From Pseudomonas koreensis (GTDB lineage Bacteria > Pseudomonadota > Gammaproteobacteria > Pseudomonadales > Pseudomonadaceae), in the NCBI RefSeq assembly GCF_024169245.1, contig NZ_JALJWP010000001.1:3163501-3227500 (forward strand): 64,000 nt of DNA. Direction: 5' to 3'. Positions 53,673 to 62,579 of this stretch are shown here, one piece after another (the stretch's first letter is position 1; each line of letters starts with the position of its first letter). Below the pieces are notes generated by a model that saw only the letters and a program-made list of their open reading frames with translations, was not told where the DNA came from and made no database searches. A program made the position numbers and the translations under genes.

Positions 53673-54263
53673 TCAGATCAGGTCTTGAGTCTTGGCCAGC
53701 GTGGCAAAGTTGTCGGCCATGATCGCCATTTCCGCTTCCTGTACGCGTTCAGCACTGAGCACGCCGCCCTTGAACGGCAGATCGCGGGTCGCGCAGGCAT
53801 CTTCGACCAGGGTGCAACGGAAACCCAGATTTTTCGCCGCGCGCACCGTGGTGCTGACGCTGGAATGGCTCATGAAACCGCAGACGATCAGGTCCAGCGA
53901 GCCGAGGTTCTGCAGCCGCTCGAGCAGTTCAGTGCCATGGAACGCACTCGGCAGCAGTTTACCGATGATGGTTTCATCGCCATGCGGTTCCAGGCCGGGG
54001 ATGAATTCGCCGCGTTCGCCCTGTGGGTCGAACAGGCCGCCGACGGTGCCGAGATGACGCACGTGCACGATCGGCCGACCGGCGGCACGGGCTGCGGCAA
54101 CCACTTGTTTGATGTTCGCGACGGCCGCGTCCATGCCGCTCAGGGCGAGCGGGCCACTGAGGTATTCCTTCTGGGCATCGATGATGACCACGGTGGCATG
54201 GCTCAGTGTGGCCGCTGCGTAACCGCGGCCGCTGAGTTGAAACATCGTTTTTGGAACGGACAT
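53673..54263 (-). CDS. Isochorismatase-family protein with Ser in place of the catalytic Cys
   Basis: 196 residues from ATG 54263; the upstream in-frame extension has no support. The fold is clear: VVIIDAQKEYL (Asp), IGKLLPSAFHGTELLERLQ (Lys) and CGFMSHSSVSTTVRAAKNLG. The last motif is normally G-x-MTxxCVxxT with a catalytic Cys, here Ser. The cysteine just before is structural. Thus cysteine-hydrolase (nicotinamidase-like) chemistry is unlikely; an ether-hydrolase type like EntB's Gly variant, or a non-enzymatic role, is possible. Confidence 0.88.
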   Translation of the reverse strand: MSVPKTMFQLSGRGYAAATLSHATVVIIDAQKEYLSGPLALSGMDAAVANIKQVVAAARAAGRPIVHVRHLGTVGGLFDPQGERGEFIPGLEPHGDETIIGKLLPSAFHGTELLERLQNLGSLDLIVCGFMSHSSVSTTVRAAKNLGFRCTLVEDACATRDLPFKGGVLSAERVQEAEMAIMADNFATLAKTQDLI

Positions 54264-54502
54264 TCTGGGGCTCCTCGGGGTGGGGCTTTTGCGACATTGT
54301 CCTCTGGCTGAGCGGTTCTGTGAATCGCTACCATCGTAGGCGCCGTCGTTCTTGGCCTGCAGCCTTGTCAAGTTACACGTTCCGTTCAATGCCTGATGCA
54401 AAAAAAAGAAAACTCCTACCGTTGCGGCGCTGTTTTTCCTGCATCGTCGTCGCGCGTTTTGGCTGCTAGAATCGCCAGTCGTTTTTTCTGGAGTTCTACG
54501 CC

Positions 54503-55411
54503 GTGATCACTTCCCGACTTCGTACCCTGCGCGACCACATCCGCTGGGCCGTCAGCCGCTTCCATGGGGAGGATCTGTTCTTCGGTCATGGCACCGACAA
54601 CGCCTGGGACGAGGCGCGCCAGTTGGTACTGGGCGCTTTGCACCTGCCGTGGGAAATCGCCGACAGCTACCTCGATTGCGCGCTGGAAGACGATGAACTG
54701 GTCAATTTGCAACGGCTGCTCAAGCGCCGCATCGAAGAGCGCGTTCCCACCGCCTATCTGCTCGGCGAGGCGTGGTTCTGCGGCATGTCGTTCATCGTCG
54801 ACCAGCGCGTGCTGATCCCGCGTTCGCCGATCGGTGAGCTGATCGAAAACCGCTTTGCGCCGTGGATCGGCAACGAACCGGCGCGGATTCTCGATCTGTG
54901 CACCGGCTCCGGCTGCATCGGCATCGCCTGCGCCTACGAATTCCAGAACGCCGAAGTGGTGCTCGCGGACCTGTCGTTCGAGGCGCTGGAAGTGGCCAAC
55001 CAGAACATCGAGCGCCATGGCGTCGATGAGCGCGTCTACACGGTGCAGGGCGATGGCTTCGATGGCCTGCCGGGGCAGCGCTTCGATCTGATCGTGTCGA
55101 ACCCGCCCTACGTCGACGCGGAAGATTTCGCCGACATGCCGGACGAATATCAGCACGAGCCGGAGCTTGGCCTGGCCTGCGGTGACGATGGTCTGAATCT
55201 GGTCCGGCGCATGCTCGCCGAAGCGGCGGATCATCTGACCGAGAAGGGCTTGTTGATTGTCGAAGTGGGCAACAGCCAGGTCCACGTCGAAGCGTTGTAC
55301 CCGGAAGTCGATTTTGCCTGGCTGGAATTCCAGCGCGGCGGGCATGGCGTATTCATGCTGACAGCGGAGCAGTGCCGCGCGCATCAGGCGCTTTTCGCAG
55401 CTCGCGTCTAA
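54503..55411 (+). CDS. prmB: Ribosomal protein L3 N5-glutamine methyltransferase
   Basis: 302 residues, GTG start (GGAG nine bases before). Substrate motif [11 protein letters not shown] near residue 196, with the SAM-binding [16 protein letters not shown] near 130 and the N-terminal helical domain ([20 protein letters not shown]) of the PrmB branch. It methylates the glutamine of ribosomal protein L3. Divergent from the isochorismatase-like gene. Confidence 0.95.
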   Translation: MITSRLRTLRDHIRWAVSRFHGEDLFFGHGTDNAWDEARQLVLGALHLPWEIADSYLDCALEDDELVNLQRLLKRRIEERVPTAYLLGEAWFCGMSFIVDQRVLIPRSPIGELIENRFAPWIGNEPARILDLCTGSGCIGIACAYEFQNAEVVLADLSFEALEVANQNIERHGVDERVYTVQGDGFDGLPGQRFDLIVSNPPYVDAEDFADMPDEYQHEPELGLACGDDGLNLVRRMLAEAADHLTEKGLLIVEVGNSQVHVEALYPEVDFAWLEFQRGGHGVFMLTAEQCRAHQALFAARV

Positions 55412-55421
55412 GGTTGTGACA

Positions 55422-55529
55422 GATCGTTCCCACGCTCCGCGTGGGAATGCATCAATGGACGCTCTGCGTCCGCTTTTGGGACGCGGAGCGTCCCGGGCTG
55501 CATTCCCACGCAGAGCATGGGAACGATCA
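55422..55529. repeat. GATCGTTCCCACGC-type inverted repeat
   Basis: GATCGTTCCCACGCTCCGCG and its inverted copy (CACGCAGAGCATGGGAACGA) enclose GGACGCTCTGCGTCC and GGGACGCGGAGCGTCC. Same family as 37342-37451; here between convergent genes. Confidence 0.8.
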
Positions 55530-55545
55530 GTACGCGCTCAAGCCG

Positions 55546-56337
55546 TCAGCGGTGGGTAGCAATCCAGATCAACAACCCCGCCTGAAACACCGCAAACGCC
55601 ACCAGACAGGTAATCGTAAAACGCAACCCGGCGTCTTCACGTTTGAACTTGCTGACTTTCTCTTCCTGCTTCTTTAGCTTCACTTCCTGTTCGGCCAGAT
55701 TCTGCTCGGCCTGCTGCAGCATCTGCGCGGCTTCAAGGATCTCGACGATCTGCAGTTTTTCGCTGTTCCAGTCACCAAGCAAGTCACCGACCTGCACAGC
55801 CTTGATGCTGCCTTTCAAATGCTGGGCGTCGGCATAGGCCACGTCGAAGCCGTGCACGCGCAGAAAATGATCACGACGCAAACGAGTGTCTTCGTTGAGC
55901 GCGTCCTTGTTGTTCAGGTCCATGCCGTCGACGGTGTAACCGGGCCAGCGCTTTTTCGCCCAGTTGATGCCTTGCGCGGCCATGAAACGGCCAATGCCGC
56001 GGTTCAGCGGTTCGATCTGCAAGCCGCTGTCGGGACCGAAGCTCACCCGTTTGGTCGCGTGGTCGACCCACACATCAAGATGATTCTGCTCTTTGCGCAC
56101 GCGCTGGTTCGGCAGCTTGATCGCCATGCGCATCAGGCTGCGCTCTTTGCTGTTGCGCTCGGCGTAACCGAATTCGACGAAGCGCAACGGCCGGCCACCG
56201 GTATTGCGATCGGTCTGCAGCGGCGCGAGTCGGAGCATCTTGTGGTGCTCGGCCTGCACGTCCGCCCACGGCAGCTCGACCGCTGGCGGAGCGTCTTTTT
56301 CGGCGGTAGTGTCGGGTGAAGTCTGGGTGTCAGTCAT
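55546..56337 (-). CDS. Coiled-coil protein with a C-terminal membrane helix, unknown function
   Basis: 263 residues. A globular N-terminal part (PLRFVEFGYAERNSKERSL, RWPGYTVDGMDLNNK) is followed by a coiled coil near residues 200-235 (QQAEQNLAEQEVKLKKQEEK) and one C-terminal helix (FTITCLVAFAVFQAGLLIWI), so the bulk would be cytosolic. No enzymatic motif recognised; conserved in pseudomonads from memory. Confidence 0.78.
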   Translation of the reverse strand: MTDTQTSPDTTAEKDAPPAVELPWADVQAEHHKMLRLAPLQTDRNTGGRPLRFVEFGYAERNSKERSLMRMAIKLPNQRVRKEQNHLDVWVDHATKRVSFGPDSGLQIEPLNRGIGRFMAAQGINWAKKRWPGYTVDGMDLNNKDALNEDTRLRRDHFLRVHGFDVAYADAQHLKGSIKAVQVGDLLGDWNSEKLQIVEILEAAQMLQQAEQNLAEQEVKLKKQEEKVSKFKREDAGLRFTITCLVAFAVFQAGLLIWIATHR

Positions 56338-56436
56338 AACGGCGAGATCCTGTCCAAGCCCTGCTTGCCGCCAGACGTTGCGCTGGCGACAAAGGCTTAT
56401 CGGCCGTTTTCTGCCGGACTGGAGGGCAAACAGCAG

Positions 56437-57390
56437 TTAACTCGCGCGAATTCCGTCAATAAATTCGATGACGGCGGCGCCCAGTTCGGCGGCCAGTGGC
56501 AAATTCGGGTCCTTGTAGGACGCCAATTGCCGCTTCATATCGTTGTGCACGATGCGCAGCACGTGGTTCATGCCTTCGATCACCGCCAATCGAGCGTCCG
56601 GTTTCGCCGCCTTGAGCAGCTTCGCGTCTTCGGTGCCGACCTGAATGTCGTTGCTGCCCTGGACGATCAGCGCCGGCATTTTCAGTTGTGCAAAGGCTTG
56701 TGCCGGATCCTGGCGGAACAGCGAAATCAGGTACGGCTGCACGCTCGGGCGGAAGATTACCTGCAACGGTTGCGGCACATTGTCATCGGTGTGCCCGGAC
56801 TTGAGGCTGTCGAGCAGTTCGTTGCTGCGCAGCATCAGCGGCGGCGGCAGGCTTCGCGCCAGTTGCTCGCGGATCACCTGATCGACCGGCCGCGCGCTGC
56901 CGGACAGCGAGATCACCGCCGCTGCGTCCAGTTTCGGCGCGGCGAGGCTGGCAATCAGTGCGCCTTCGCTGTGGCCGAGCAGAATCAGTTTGCCGAAGCG
57001 CGGATCGGCCTTGAGCTTCTGCCCCCACGCCACCGCGTCCGCGGCATAGCCTTCAACTGACAGATTACGTTCATCGGGAGCGGCCGCCAGGCTCGCCGCA
57101 ACACCGCGCTTGTCGTAGCGCACGCTGGCGATGTTGTGTTTGGCCAGCACCCAGGCCAGACGCTTGAGGCTGTCATTGCGTCCGCCGTCCGGGTTGTTTC
57201 CGTCGCGATCTGTAGGACCCGAGCCAGAAATGATCAGAACAATCGGCACCGGGCTGTCGGACTTGGGCAGCAACAACGAACCGAAAAGTTCGCCGCTGCC
57301 GGTGTCGAGAGTGACCGGGCGTTGTAGGACTGTCGCTTGGGCAAAGCCGGTGAAGAGGGTAAGACTCAAGATCAGAACTCGCAGCATCAT
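56437..57390 (-). CDS. Secreted alpha/beta hydrolase
   Basis: 317 residues from ATG 57390, which opens a signal peptide (MMLRVLILSLTLFTGFAQA). The nucleophile motif is GHSEGALIAS near residue 146 with the oxyanion loop IISGSGPTDRDGN near 55; a late Asp/His pair is likely in VQGSNDIQVG and GMNHVLR. The design matches acyl peptide hydrolase-like or esterase enzymes. Substrate unknown. Confidence 0.88.
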   Translation of the reverse strand: MMLRVLILSLTLFTGFAQATVLQRPVTLDTGSGELFGSLLLPKSDSPVPIVLIISGSGPTDRDGNNPDGGRNDSLKRLAWVLAKHNIASVRYDKRGVAASLAAAPDERNLSVEGYAADAVAWGQKLKADPRFGKLILLGHSEGALIASLAAPKLDAAAVISLSGSARPVDQVIREQLARSLPPPLMLRSNELLDSLKSGHTDDNVPQPLQVIFRPSVQPYLISLFRQDPAQAFAQLKMPALIVQGSNDIQVGTEDAKLLKAAKPDARLAVIEGMNHVLRIVHNDMKRQLASYKDPNLPLAAELGAAVIEFIDGIRAS

Positions 57391-57520
57391 CACGCCATCA
57401 TTGGTCAAGGTGCCGGTTGGACTCGCCAGCACCACTAAGGTTCGAGGATGAACTACTCGGTTAGCCTGCGTATACTGGCGCGCATCAAGAATTCGGGTTT
57501 GATTTCACGGAGCGTCCTGC

Positions 57521-58612
57521 ATGTCCGGCAATACCTACGGCAAGTTGTTCACTGTCACCACCGCTGGCGAAAGCCATGGTCCGGCGTTGGTCGCCATTGT
57601 CGACGGCTGCCCGCCGGGCCTGGAGATTTCCCTGGAAGATCTGCAGCGCGACCTCGATCGCCGCAAGCCGGGCACCAGCCGCCACACCACCCAACGTCAG
57701 GAAGCCGATGAAGTCGAAATCCTCTCCGGCGTGTTCGAGGGCCGCACCACCGGTTGCGCGATCGGCCTGCTGATTCGCAACACTGACCAGAAGTCCAAGG
57801 ACTACTCGGCGATCAAGGACCTGTTCCGCCCGGCCCACGCCGACTACACCTACCACCACAAATACGGCGAACGCGATTATCGCGGCGGCGGCCGCAGTTC
57901 GGCGCGGGAAACCGCGATGCGCGTGGCGGCCGGGGCGATCGCCAAGAAGTATCTGGCCAGTCAGGGCATCGTCATTCGCGGTTACATGAGCCAGCTGGGT
58001 CCGATCGAGATTCCGTTCAAGACCTGGGACTCGGTAGAGGAGAACGCCTTCTTCAGTCCCGATCCAGACAAGGTGCCGGAGCTGGAAGCCTATATGGACC
58101 AGTTGCGCCGCGATCAGGACTCGGTCGGAGCGAAGATCACCGTCGTCGCCGAAGGAGTAATGCCGGGCCTTGGCGAGCCGATTTTCGATCGCCTCGACGC
58201 CGAACTGGCCCACGCGCTGATGAGCATCAACGCGGTCAAGGGCGTGGAGATTGGCGCCGGTTTTGCCTGTGTCGCCCAGCGCGGCACCGAACACCGCGAT
58301 GAACTGACGCCGGAGGGTTTCCTCAGCAACAACGCTGGCGGCATCCTCGGCGGTATCTCGTCCGGTCAGCCGATCGTTGCGCATCTGGCGTTGAAACCGA
58401 CCTCGAGCATCACCACGCCGGGGCGCTCGATCGACGTGAACGGCAACCCGGTCGACGTGATCACCAAGGGCCGCCACGATCCATGCGTCGGCATCCGCGC
58501 GACACCGATCGCCGAGGCGATGATGGCCATCGTGCTGATGGATCACCTGTTGCGCCACCGCGGGCAGAACGCCGATGTGCACGTGAGCACGCCGGTGCTG
58601 GGCCAGCTCTGA
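57521..58612 (+). CDS. aroC: Chorismate synthase
   Basis: 363 residues, GGAG eight bases before the ATG. Signatures: [20 protein letters not shown] at the start, [20 protein letters not shown] near 125, and a late [14 protein letters not shown]. It makes chorismate from 5-enolpyruvylshikimate-3-phosphate with reduced FMN, in the cytosol. The stop overlaps a nine-codon frame that ends just before the MFS gene. Confidence 0.97.
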   Translation: MSGNTYGKLFTVTTAGESHGPALVAIVDGCPPGLEISLEDLQRDLDRRKPGTSRHTTQRQEADEVEILSGVFEGRTTGCAIGLLIRNTDQKSKDYSAIKDLFRPAHADYTYHHKYGERDYRGGGRSSARETAMRVAAGAIAKKYLASQGIVIRGYMSQLGPIEIPFKTWDSVEENAFFSPDPDKVPELEAYMDQLRRDQDSVGAKITVVAEGVMPGLGEPIFDRLDAELAHALMSINAVKGVEIGAGFACVAQRGTEHRDELTPEGFLSNNAGGILGGISSGQPIVAHLALKPTSSITTPGRSIDVNGNPVDVITKGRHDPCVGIRATPIAEAMMAIVLMDHLLRHRGQNADVHVSTPVLGQL

Positions 58613-58646
58613 TGGCTGCGCTCAAAGCCGTCGCGGCATAACCGGC

Positions 58647-59792
58647 GTGGCGGCGCTCCCTTACTGGCGGCTGTCCAGTTTCTATCTGTTCTATTTCGCC
58701 TTGCTCGGTTCGACGGCGCCGTTTCTGGCGCTGTACTTCGATCACCTCGGCTTCAGCGCCGCACGCATCGGCGAGCTAGTGGCGATTCCGATGCTGATGC
58801 GCTGCGTGGCGCCGAACATCTGGGGCTGGCTCGGCGATTACACCGGCAGGCGTCTGGCCATCGTGCGCTTTGGCGCGGTCTGCACGTTGCTGACCTTTTC
58901 GCTGATCTTCGTCAGCCAGACCTATGCCTGGCTGGCGATGGTCATGGCCCTGCATGCGTTTTTCTGGCACGCGGTGCTGCCGCAGTTCGAAGTCATCACC
59001 CTCGCGCATCTGCAGGGTCAGACCTCGCGCTACAGTCAGATTCGCCTGTGGGGCTCGATCGGCTTCATCATCACCGTGGTGGCCTTGGGGCGGCTGTTCG
59101 AATGGCTGAGCCTGGACATCTACCCGGCGGCACTGGTGTTGATCATGGCCGGTATCGTTCTGAGTAGCCTGTGGGTGCCGAATGCGCAACCGGCGCAAGG
59201 CAATCGGCCGACGGGCGAGGGCTTCCTCAAGCAACTGCGCCATCCCGGCGTGCTGGCATTTTATGCCTGCGTTGCGCTGATGCAGGTCAGCCACGGGCCG
59301 TATTACACCTTTCTGACGTTGCATCTTGAACGGCTCGGTTACAGCCGTGGCGTCATCGGCATGCTCTGGGCCGTCGGGGTGGTGGCTGAAGTGCTGATGT
59401 TCATGGCCATGAGTCGCATTCTGGCGCGGTTTTCCCTGCGCCGGGTGCTGCTGGCGAGTTTCCTGCTGGCGGCGTTGCGCTGGCTGATGCTCGGTTCGTT
59501 CGCTGAATTTCTCTGGGTGCTGCTGTTCGCCCAAGTGCTGCATGCAGCGACTTTCGGCAGTTTTCACGCGGCTGCCATCGCTTTCGTGCAACGTAGTTTC
59601 GGCGCCCGTCAGCAAGGGCAGGGCCAGGCGCTGTATGCAGCACTGGCCGGCACCGGCGGGGCGCTCGGCGCGCTGTATTCCGGTTACAGCTGGAATGCCC
59701 TCGGCCCGACATTGACCTTTAGTATTGCCAGTCTCGCAGCGCTTGCCGCTGCCGTTATCATTGCCACACGTATGCAAGAGGACAGGCCATGA
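58647..59792 (+). CDS. MFS transporter (HcaT/metabolite-transporter type)
   Basis: 381 residues from a GTG at 58647. Twelve membrane helices; the family pattern starts YWRLSSFYLFYFALLGSTAP and continues LGDYTGRRLAIVRFG in loop 2-3 and GSIGFIITVVALGRLFE in the middle. The solute is unknown. It overlaps mtnB by four bases (ATGA), so co-expression with methionine salvage suggests a thio-sugar or amino-acid related substrate. Confidence 0.88.
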   Translation: MAALPYWRLSSFYLFYFALLGSTAPFLALYFDHLGFSAARIGELVAIPMLMRCVAPNIWGWLGDYTGRRLAIVRFGAVCTLLTFSLIFVSQTYAWLAMVMALHAFFWHAVLPQFEVITLAHLQGQTSRYSQIRLWGSIGFIITVVALGRLFEWLSLDIYPAALVLIMAGIVLSSLWVPNAQPAQGNRPTGEGFLKQLRHPGVLAFYACVALMQVSHGPYYTFLTLHLERLGYSRGVIGMLWAVGVVAEVLMFMAMSRILARFSLRRVLLASFLLAALRWLMLGSFAEFLWVLLFAQVLHAATFGSFHAAAIAFVQRSFGARQQGQGQALYAALAGTGGALGALYSGYSWNALGPTLTFSIASLAALAAAVIIATRMQEDRP

Positions 59793-60415
59793 GCCTTAGC
59801 CGTGAACAGCTCGCCCAACAAATCGTCGATGCCGGGCGCTTTCTTTATGGTCGTGGCTGGTCGCCGGCCACCAGCAGCAACTATTCGACACGCCTGTCGC
59901 CTAGCGAAGCGTTGCTGACAGTGTCGGGCAAGCACAAAGGCCAGTTGAGCGTGGATGACGTGCTCGCCACCGATCTGTCCGGCAACAGCCTGGAGCCGGG
60001 CAAGAAACCTTCCGCCGAAACGTTGTTGCATACCCAGCTCTACAGCTGGCGCGCGGAGATCGGCGCGGTGCTTCACACCCATTCGGTTAATGCCACGGTG
60101 CTGTCGCGCCTGACCCCGGAAGCCTTCATCGAGTTTGAAGACTACGAACTGCAAAAAGCTTTCAGCGGCATCTCCACCCACGAATCGCGGGTGCGCGTGC
60201 CGATTTTCGACAATGATCAGGACATTGCGCGCCTCGCCGCCAAGGTGCAGCCTTGGCTGGACACCCATCCCGACTGCGTCGGTTATCTGATTCGCGGCCA
60301 TGGCCTGTACACCTGGGGCGCGCAGATGAGCGACGCGCTGCGGCAGATCGAGGCCTTTGAATTCCTGTTTGAATGCGAGTTGAAAACCCGCAGCTTCATG
60401 AACCGCCAAGGCTGA
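59789..60415 (+). CDS. mtnB: Methylthioribulose-1-phosphate dehydratase
   Basis: 208 residues, ATG overlapping the MFS stop. Class II aldolase fold with zinc His residues in HTHSVNATVL and RGHGLYTWG, plus SGKHKGQLS. It dehydrates methylthioribulose-1-phosphate to the diketone, before MtnC and MtnD. Part of an MFS-mtnB-mtnD-mtnC operon; mtnA and mtnK are not in the window. Confidence 0.95.
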   Translation: MSLSREQLAQQIVDAGRFLYGRGWSPATSSNYSTRLSPSEALLTVSGKHKGQLSVDDVLATDLSGNSLEPGKKPSAETLLHTQLYSWRAEIGAVLHTHSVNATVLSRLTPEAFIEFEDYELQKAFSGISTHESRVRVPIFDNDQDIARLAAKVQPWLDTHPDCVGYLIRGHGLYTWGAQMSDALRQIEAFEFLFECELKTRSFMNRQG

Positions 60416-60507
60416 GTTCACCAGAAACAGCCCGTTTGCCTGATGACATGCGGCGCCCGACCGGTCTTGAAGAGCCGGACGGCGCCGCCGCTACCGAGGA
60501 ATTGCCC

Positions 60508-61053
60508 ATGAGCAGCCTGTCCGTTTATCACGTTTCCAGCCCTGAGATTCCCAACAAGGTGCTGACCCATTTCGAAGACATCGCTTCGACGCTGGCCGAG
60601 CAGGGCGTGCGTTTCGACCGCTGGCAGGCCGCCGCGAAGATCCAGCCCGGCGCCAGTCAGGAAGAAGTCATCAGCGCTTATAAAGAGCAGATCGACAAGC
60701 TGATGACCGAGCGCGGTTACATCACGGTCGATGTGATCAGCCTCAACAGTGATCACCCGCAAAAAGCCGAACTGCGCGCCAAGTTCCTCGAAGAACACCG
60801 CCATGGCGAAGACGAAGTGCGATTTTTCGTCGCCGGTCGTGGCTTGTTTACCCTGCACATCGACGATTACGTCTATGCCGTGCTCTGCGAAAAGAATGAC
60901 CTGATCTCGGTTCCGGCCGGCACCAAACACTGGTTCGACATGGGCGAGCATCCACATTTCGTGGCGATCCGTCTGTTCAACAACCCGGAAGGCTGGGTTG
61001 CCAATTTCACCGGCGAAGACATCGCCGGCCGCTTCCCGCGCCTGGAGGACTGA
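60508..61053 (+). CDS. mtnD: Acireductone dioxygenase
   Basis: 181 residues from ATG 60508. Cupin metal motif [18 protein letters not shown] near residue 95 (His-x-His, Glu) and the late His in [12 protein letters not shown]. It splits acireductone with oxygen to the keto acid of methionine and formate (iron form). The gap from mtnB is 92 bases, larger than the rest of the operon. Confidence 0.95.
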   Translation: MSSLSVYHVSSPEIPNKVLTHFEDIASTLAEQGVRFDRWQAAAKIQPGASQEEVISAYKEQIDKLMTERGYITVDVISLNSDHPQKAELRAKFLEEHRHGEDEVRFFVAGRGLFTLHIDDYVYAVLCEKNDLISVPAGTKHWFDMGEHPHFVAIRLFNNPEGWVANFTGEDIAGRFPRLED

Positions 61054-61057
61054 AACC

Positions 61058-61741
61058 GTGCCGATCAAAGCCATCCTCACCGACATCGAAGGCACCACCA
61101 GCGCGGTGAGTTTCGTCTTCGACGTGCTGTTCCCGTACGCCGCCAGACACTTGCCGGATTTCGTGCGCCAGCACGCTTCCCGCACTGATGTTGCCGAACA
61201 GCTCGACGCCGTGCGCCGCGACAGCAATGAGCCGCAGGCCGATGTTGAACGGGTTGTTGAAATCCTCTTGAACTGGATCGCCGAAGACCGCAAGGCCACG
61301 CCGCTCAAGGCATTGCAAGGCATGGTCTGGGAACAGGGTTATCAGGCTGGGCAGTTGAAAGGCCACGTTTATCCGGATGCGGTTGAAGCGCTCCAACGTT
61401 GGCATGCGGCGGGTTATCAACTGTTTGTTTACTCGTCCGGCTCGATCCAGGCGCAGAAGCTGATCTTCGGTTGCTCGGAGGCAGGGGATCTGACGCCGCT
61501 GTTCAGCGGCTATTTCGACACCACGTCGGGGCCCAAGCGTGAGGCGCAGTCGTATCGCAATATTCAGCAGGCGGTGGGTGTTGAAGCAGATGAAATCCTG
61601 TTCCTCTCGGACATCGTCGATGAGCTCGATGCTGCGCAGTCAGCGGGCATGAAGACCTGCGGCCTGGCGCGTGAAGGCGGGGAGTTGCCGGGGCACGTCA
61701 CGGTGGACAGCTTTACCGGAATCGAACCGGAAGCGTTCTGA
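61058..61741 (+). CDS. mtnC: Enolase-phosphatase (methionine salvage)
   Basis: 227 residues from a GTG at 61058 with GGAGG nine bases before; four bases after mtnD. HAD motif I variant [12 protein letters not shown] near residue 8, motif [14 protein letters not shown] and motif [17 protein letters not shown]. It both enolises and dephosphorylates diketomethylthiopentyl phosphate to acireductone. Confidence 0.95.
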   Translation: MPIKAILTDIEGTTSAVSFVFDVLFPYAARHLPDFVRQHASRTDVAEQLDAVRRDSNEPQADVERVVEILLNWIAEDRKATPLKALQGMVWEQGYQAGQLKGHVYPDAVEALQRWHAAGYQLFVYSSGSIQAQKLIFGCSEAGDLTPLFSGYFDTTSGPKREAQSYRNIQQAVGVEADEILFLSDIVDELDAAQSAGMKTCGLAREGGELPGHVTVDSFTGIEPEAF

Positions 61742-61758
61742 TCACTGCACAAATCCCT

Positions 61759-61848
61759 GTAGGAGCTGCCTCGTGAAACGAGGCTGCGATCTTTCGATTT
61801 ACGCATGAAATCAAGATCAAAAGATCGCCGCGTGCCGCAGCTCCTACA
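61759..61848. repeat. TGTAGGAGCTGC-type inverted repeat
   Basis: TGTAGGAGCTGCC and its inverted end GCAGCTCCTACA enclose inverted copies of TGCGATCTTTCGATT. A third extragenic repeat family, also seen as one arm at 20736-20766. Confidence 0.75.
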
Positions 61849-61862
61849 AAGATCATGCGCAC

Positions 61863-61903
61863 AAAAAACAGGCCGTGAAGCGCATGCTCCACGGCCTGTT
61901 TTT
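61863..61903. terminator. Bidirectional terminator between mtnC and the DUF3509 gene
   Basis: CAGGCCGTG and CACGGCCTG form a 9-bp stem, with TTTTT on the plus side and a matching A-run on the other. It serves the convergent mtn and DUF3509 transcripts. Confidence 0.88.
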
Positions 61904-61915
61904 GTCTAAAGCAAA

Positions 61916-62194
61916 TTACAGCGAGTGATACGTCGGCAGGGCAAAGCGCTGCTGGCTCTGCAGCATTGCGATTTGCGGCAACTCGCTGGCCTGTTCGGCC
62001 AGGTCACGGCGAATCGCGCTGATCGCCCAGGACAATTGGTCACCGGCGTGCAGTTGCTGATACGAGAGTGCGCGTTTGAAGACTTTGCCGTCGCTGCTAC
62101 GCAGAGTGAGCAGGATGCCACCGTCAGGACGTGGGGCAGTGCTGACTTCGTAGTTGGAGAACAGCGATGTAAATTTTTCTTGAATCAGGCTCAT
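61916..62194 (-). CDS. DUF3509 family protein
   Basis: 92 residues. The sequence (EKFTSLFSNYEVSTAPRPDG, LTLRSSDGKVFKRALSYQQL) fits the small DUF3509 family found mainly in pseudomonads. No signal peptide or membrane helix. Function unknown. Divergent from the acyl-CoA synthetase. Confidence 0.82.
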   Translation of the reverse strand: MSLIQEKFTSLFSNYEVSTAPRPDGGILLTLRSSDGKVFKRALSYQQLHAGDQLSWAISAIRRDLAEQASELPQIAMLQSQQRFALPTYHSL

Positions 62195-62579
62195 GTCATC
62201 AGCTCCGTATGTACTTGAATGGCAAGCATGCGGAGGTAGTTGCAGCGTTTGTGCCAGTATTGATGCGAATAAAAAACCTTATAAATCAATTAGTTGCAAT
62301 CGTTGCATTTTGCAGGTGTCGTGCAATCTGCATGAATGGCCATCGTGCATCCTGCATTTTGCGTGATTTTTCCTGGAACAACGGAACCAAACGTTCGTAC
62401 CAGAATCCACGCTGTCCCATCCAGCGCGACGGGATACAAATCATTGCAAAAACCGCGTGTACAGCCTCGCGAGCGCTGACGTACTTTCCCTCTCGACCTT
62501 CGACAAAATGCGTCGGTCGCAGCCATTACCCGATAACAAGAACAGCGATCTGCACTTCAAGGTCGAACGGGGAGCTTTC
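62195..62579. promoter_or_regulatory. Control region with three TGCAT-type repeats
   Basis: Three imperfect direct repeats: TTGCAATCGTTGCATTTTGC at 62294-62313, GTGCAATCTGCAT at 62321-62333 and GTGCATCCTGCATTTTGC at 62345-62362. They lie 100-170 bases from the DUF3509 start and about 220 from the acyl-CoA synthetase start. Regulator unknown. No gene seen. Confidence 0.4.

Noticed and set aside
58613..58642. Nine-codon frame overlapping the aroC stop
   Set aside because: Too short to support as a gene; it may be chance.
62290..62526. A 78-codon minus-strand ORF in the DUF3509/acyl-CoA synthetase gap
   Set aside because: Low-complexity translation and no ribosome site; the region holds promoter-like repeats.
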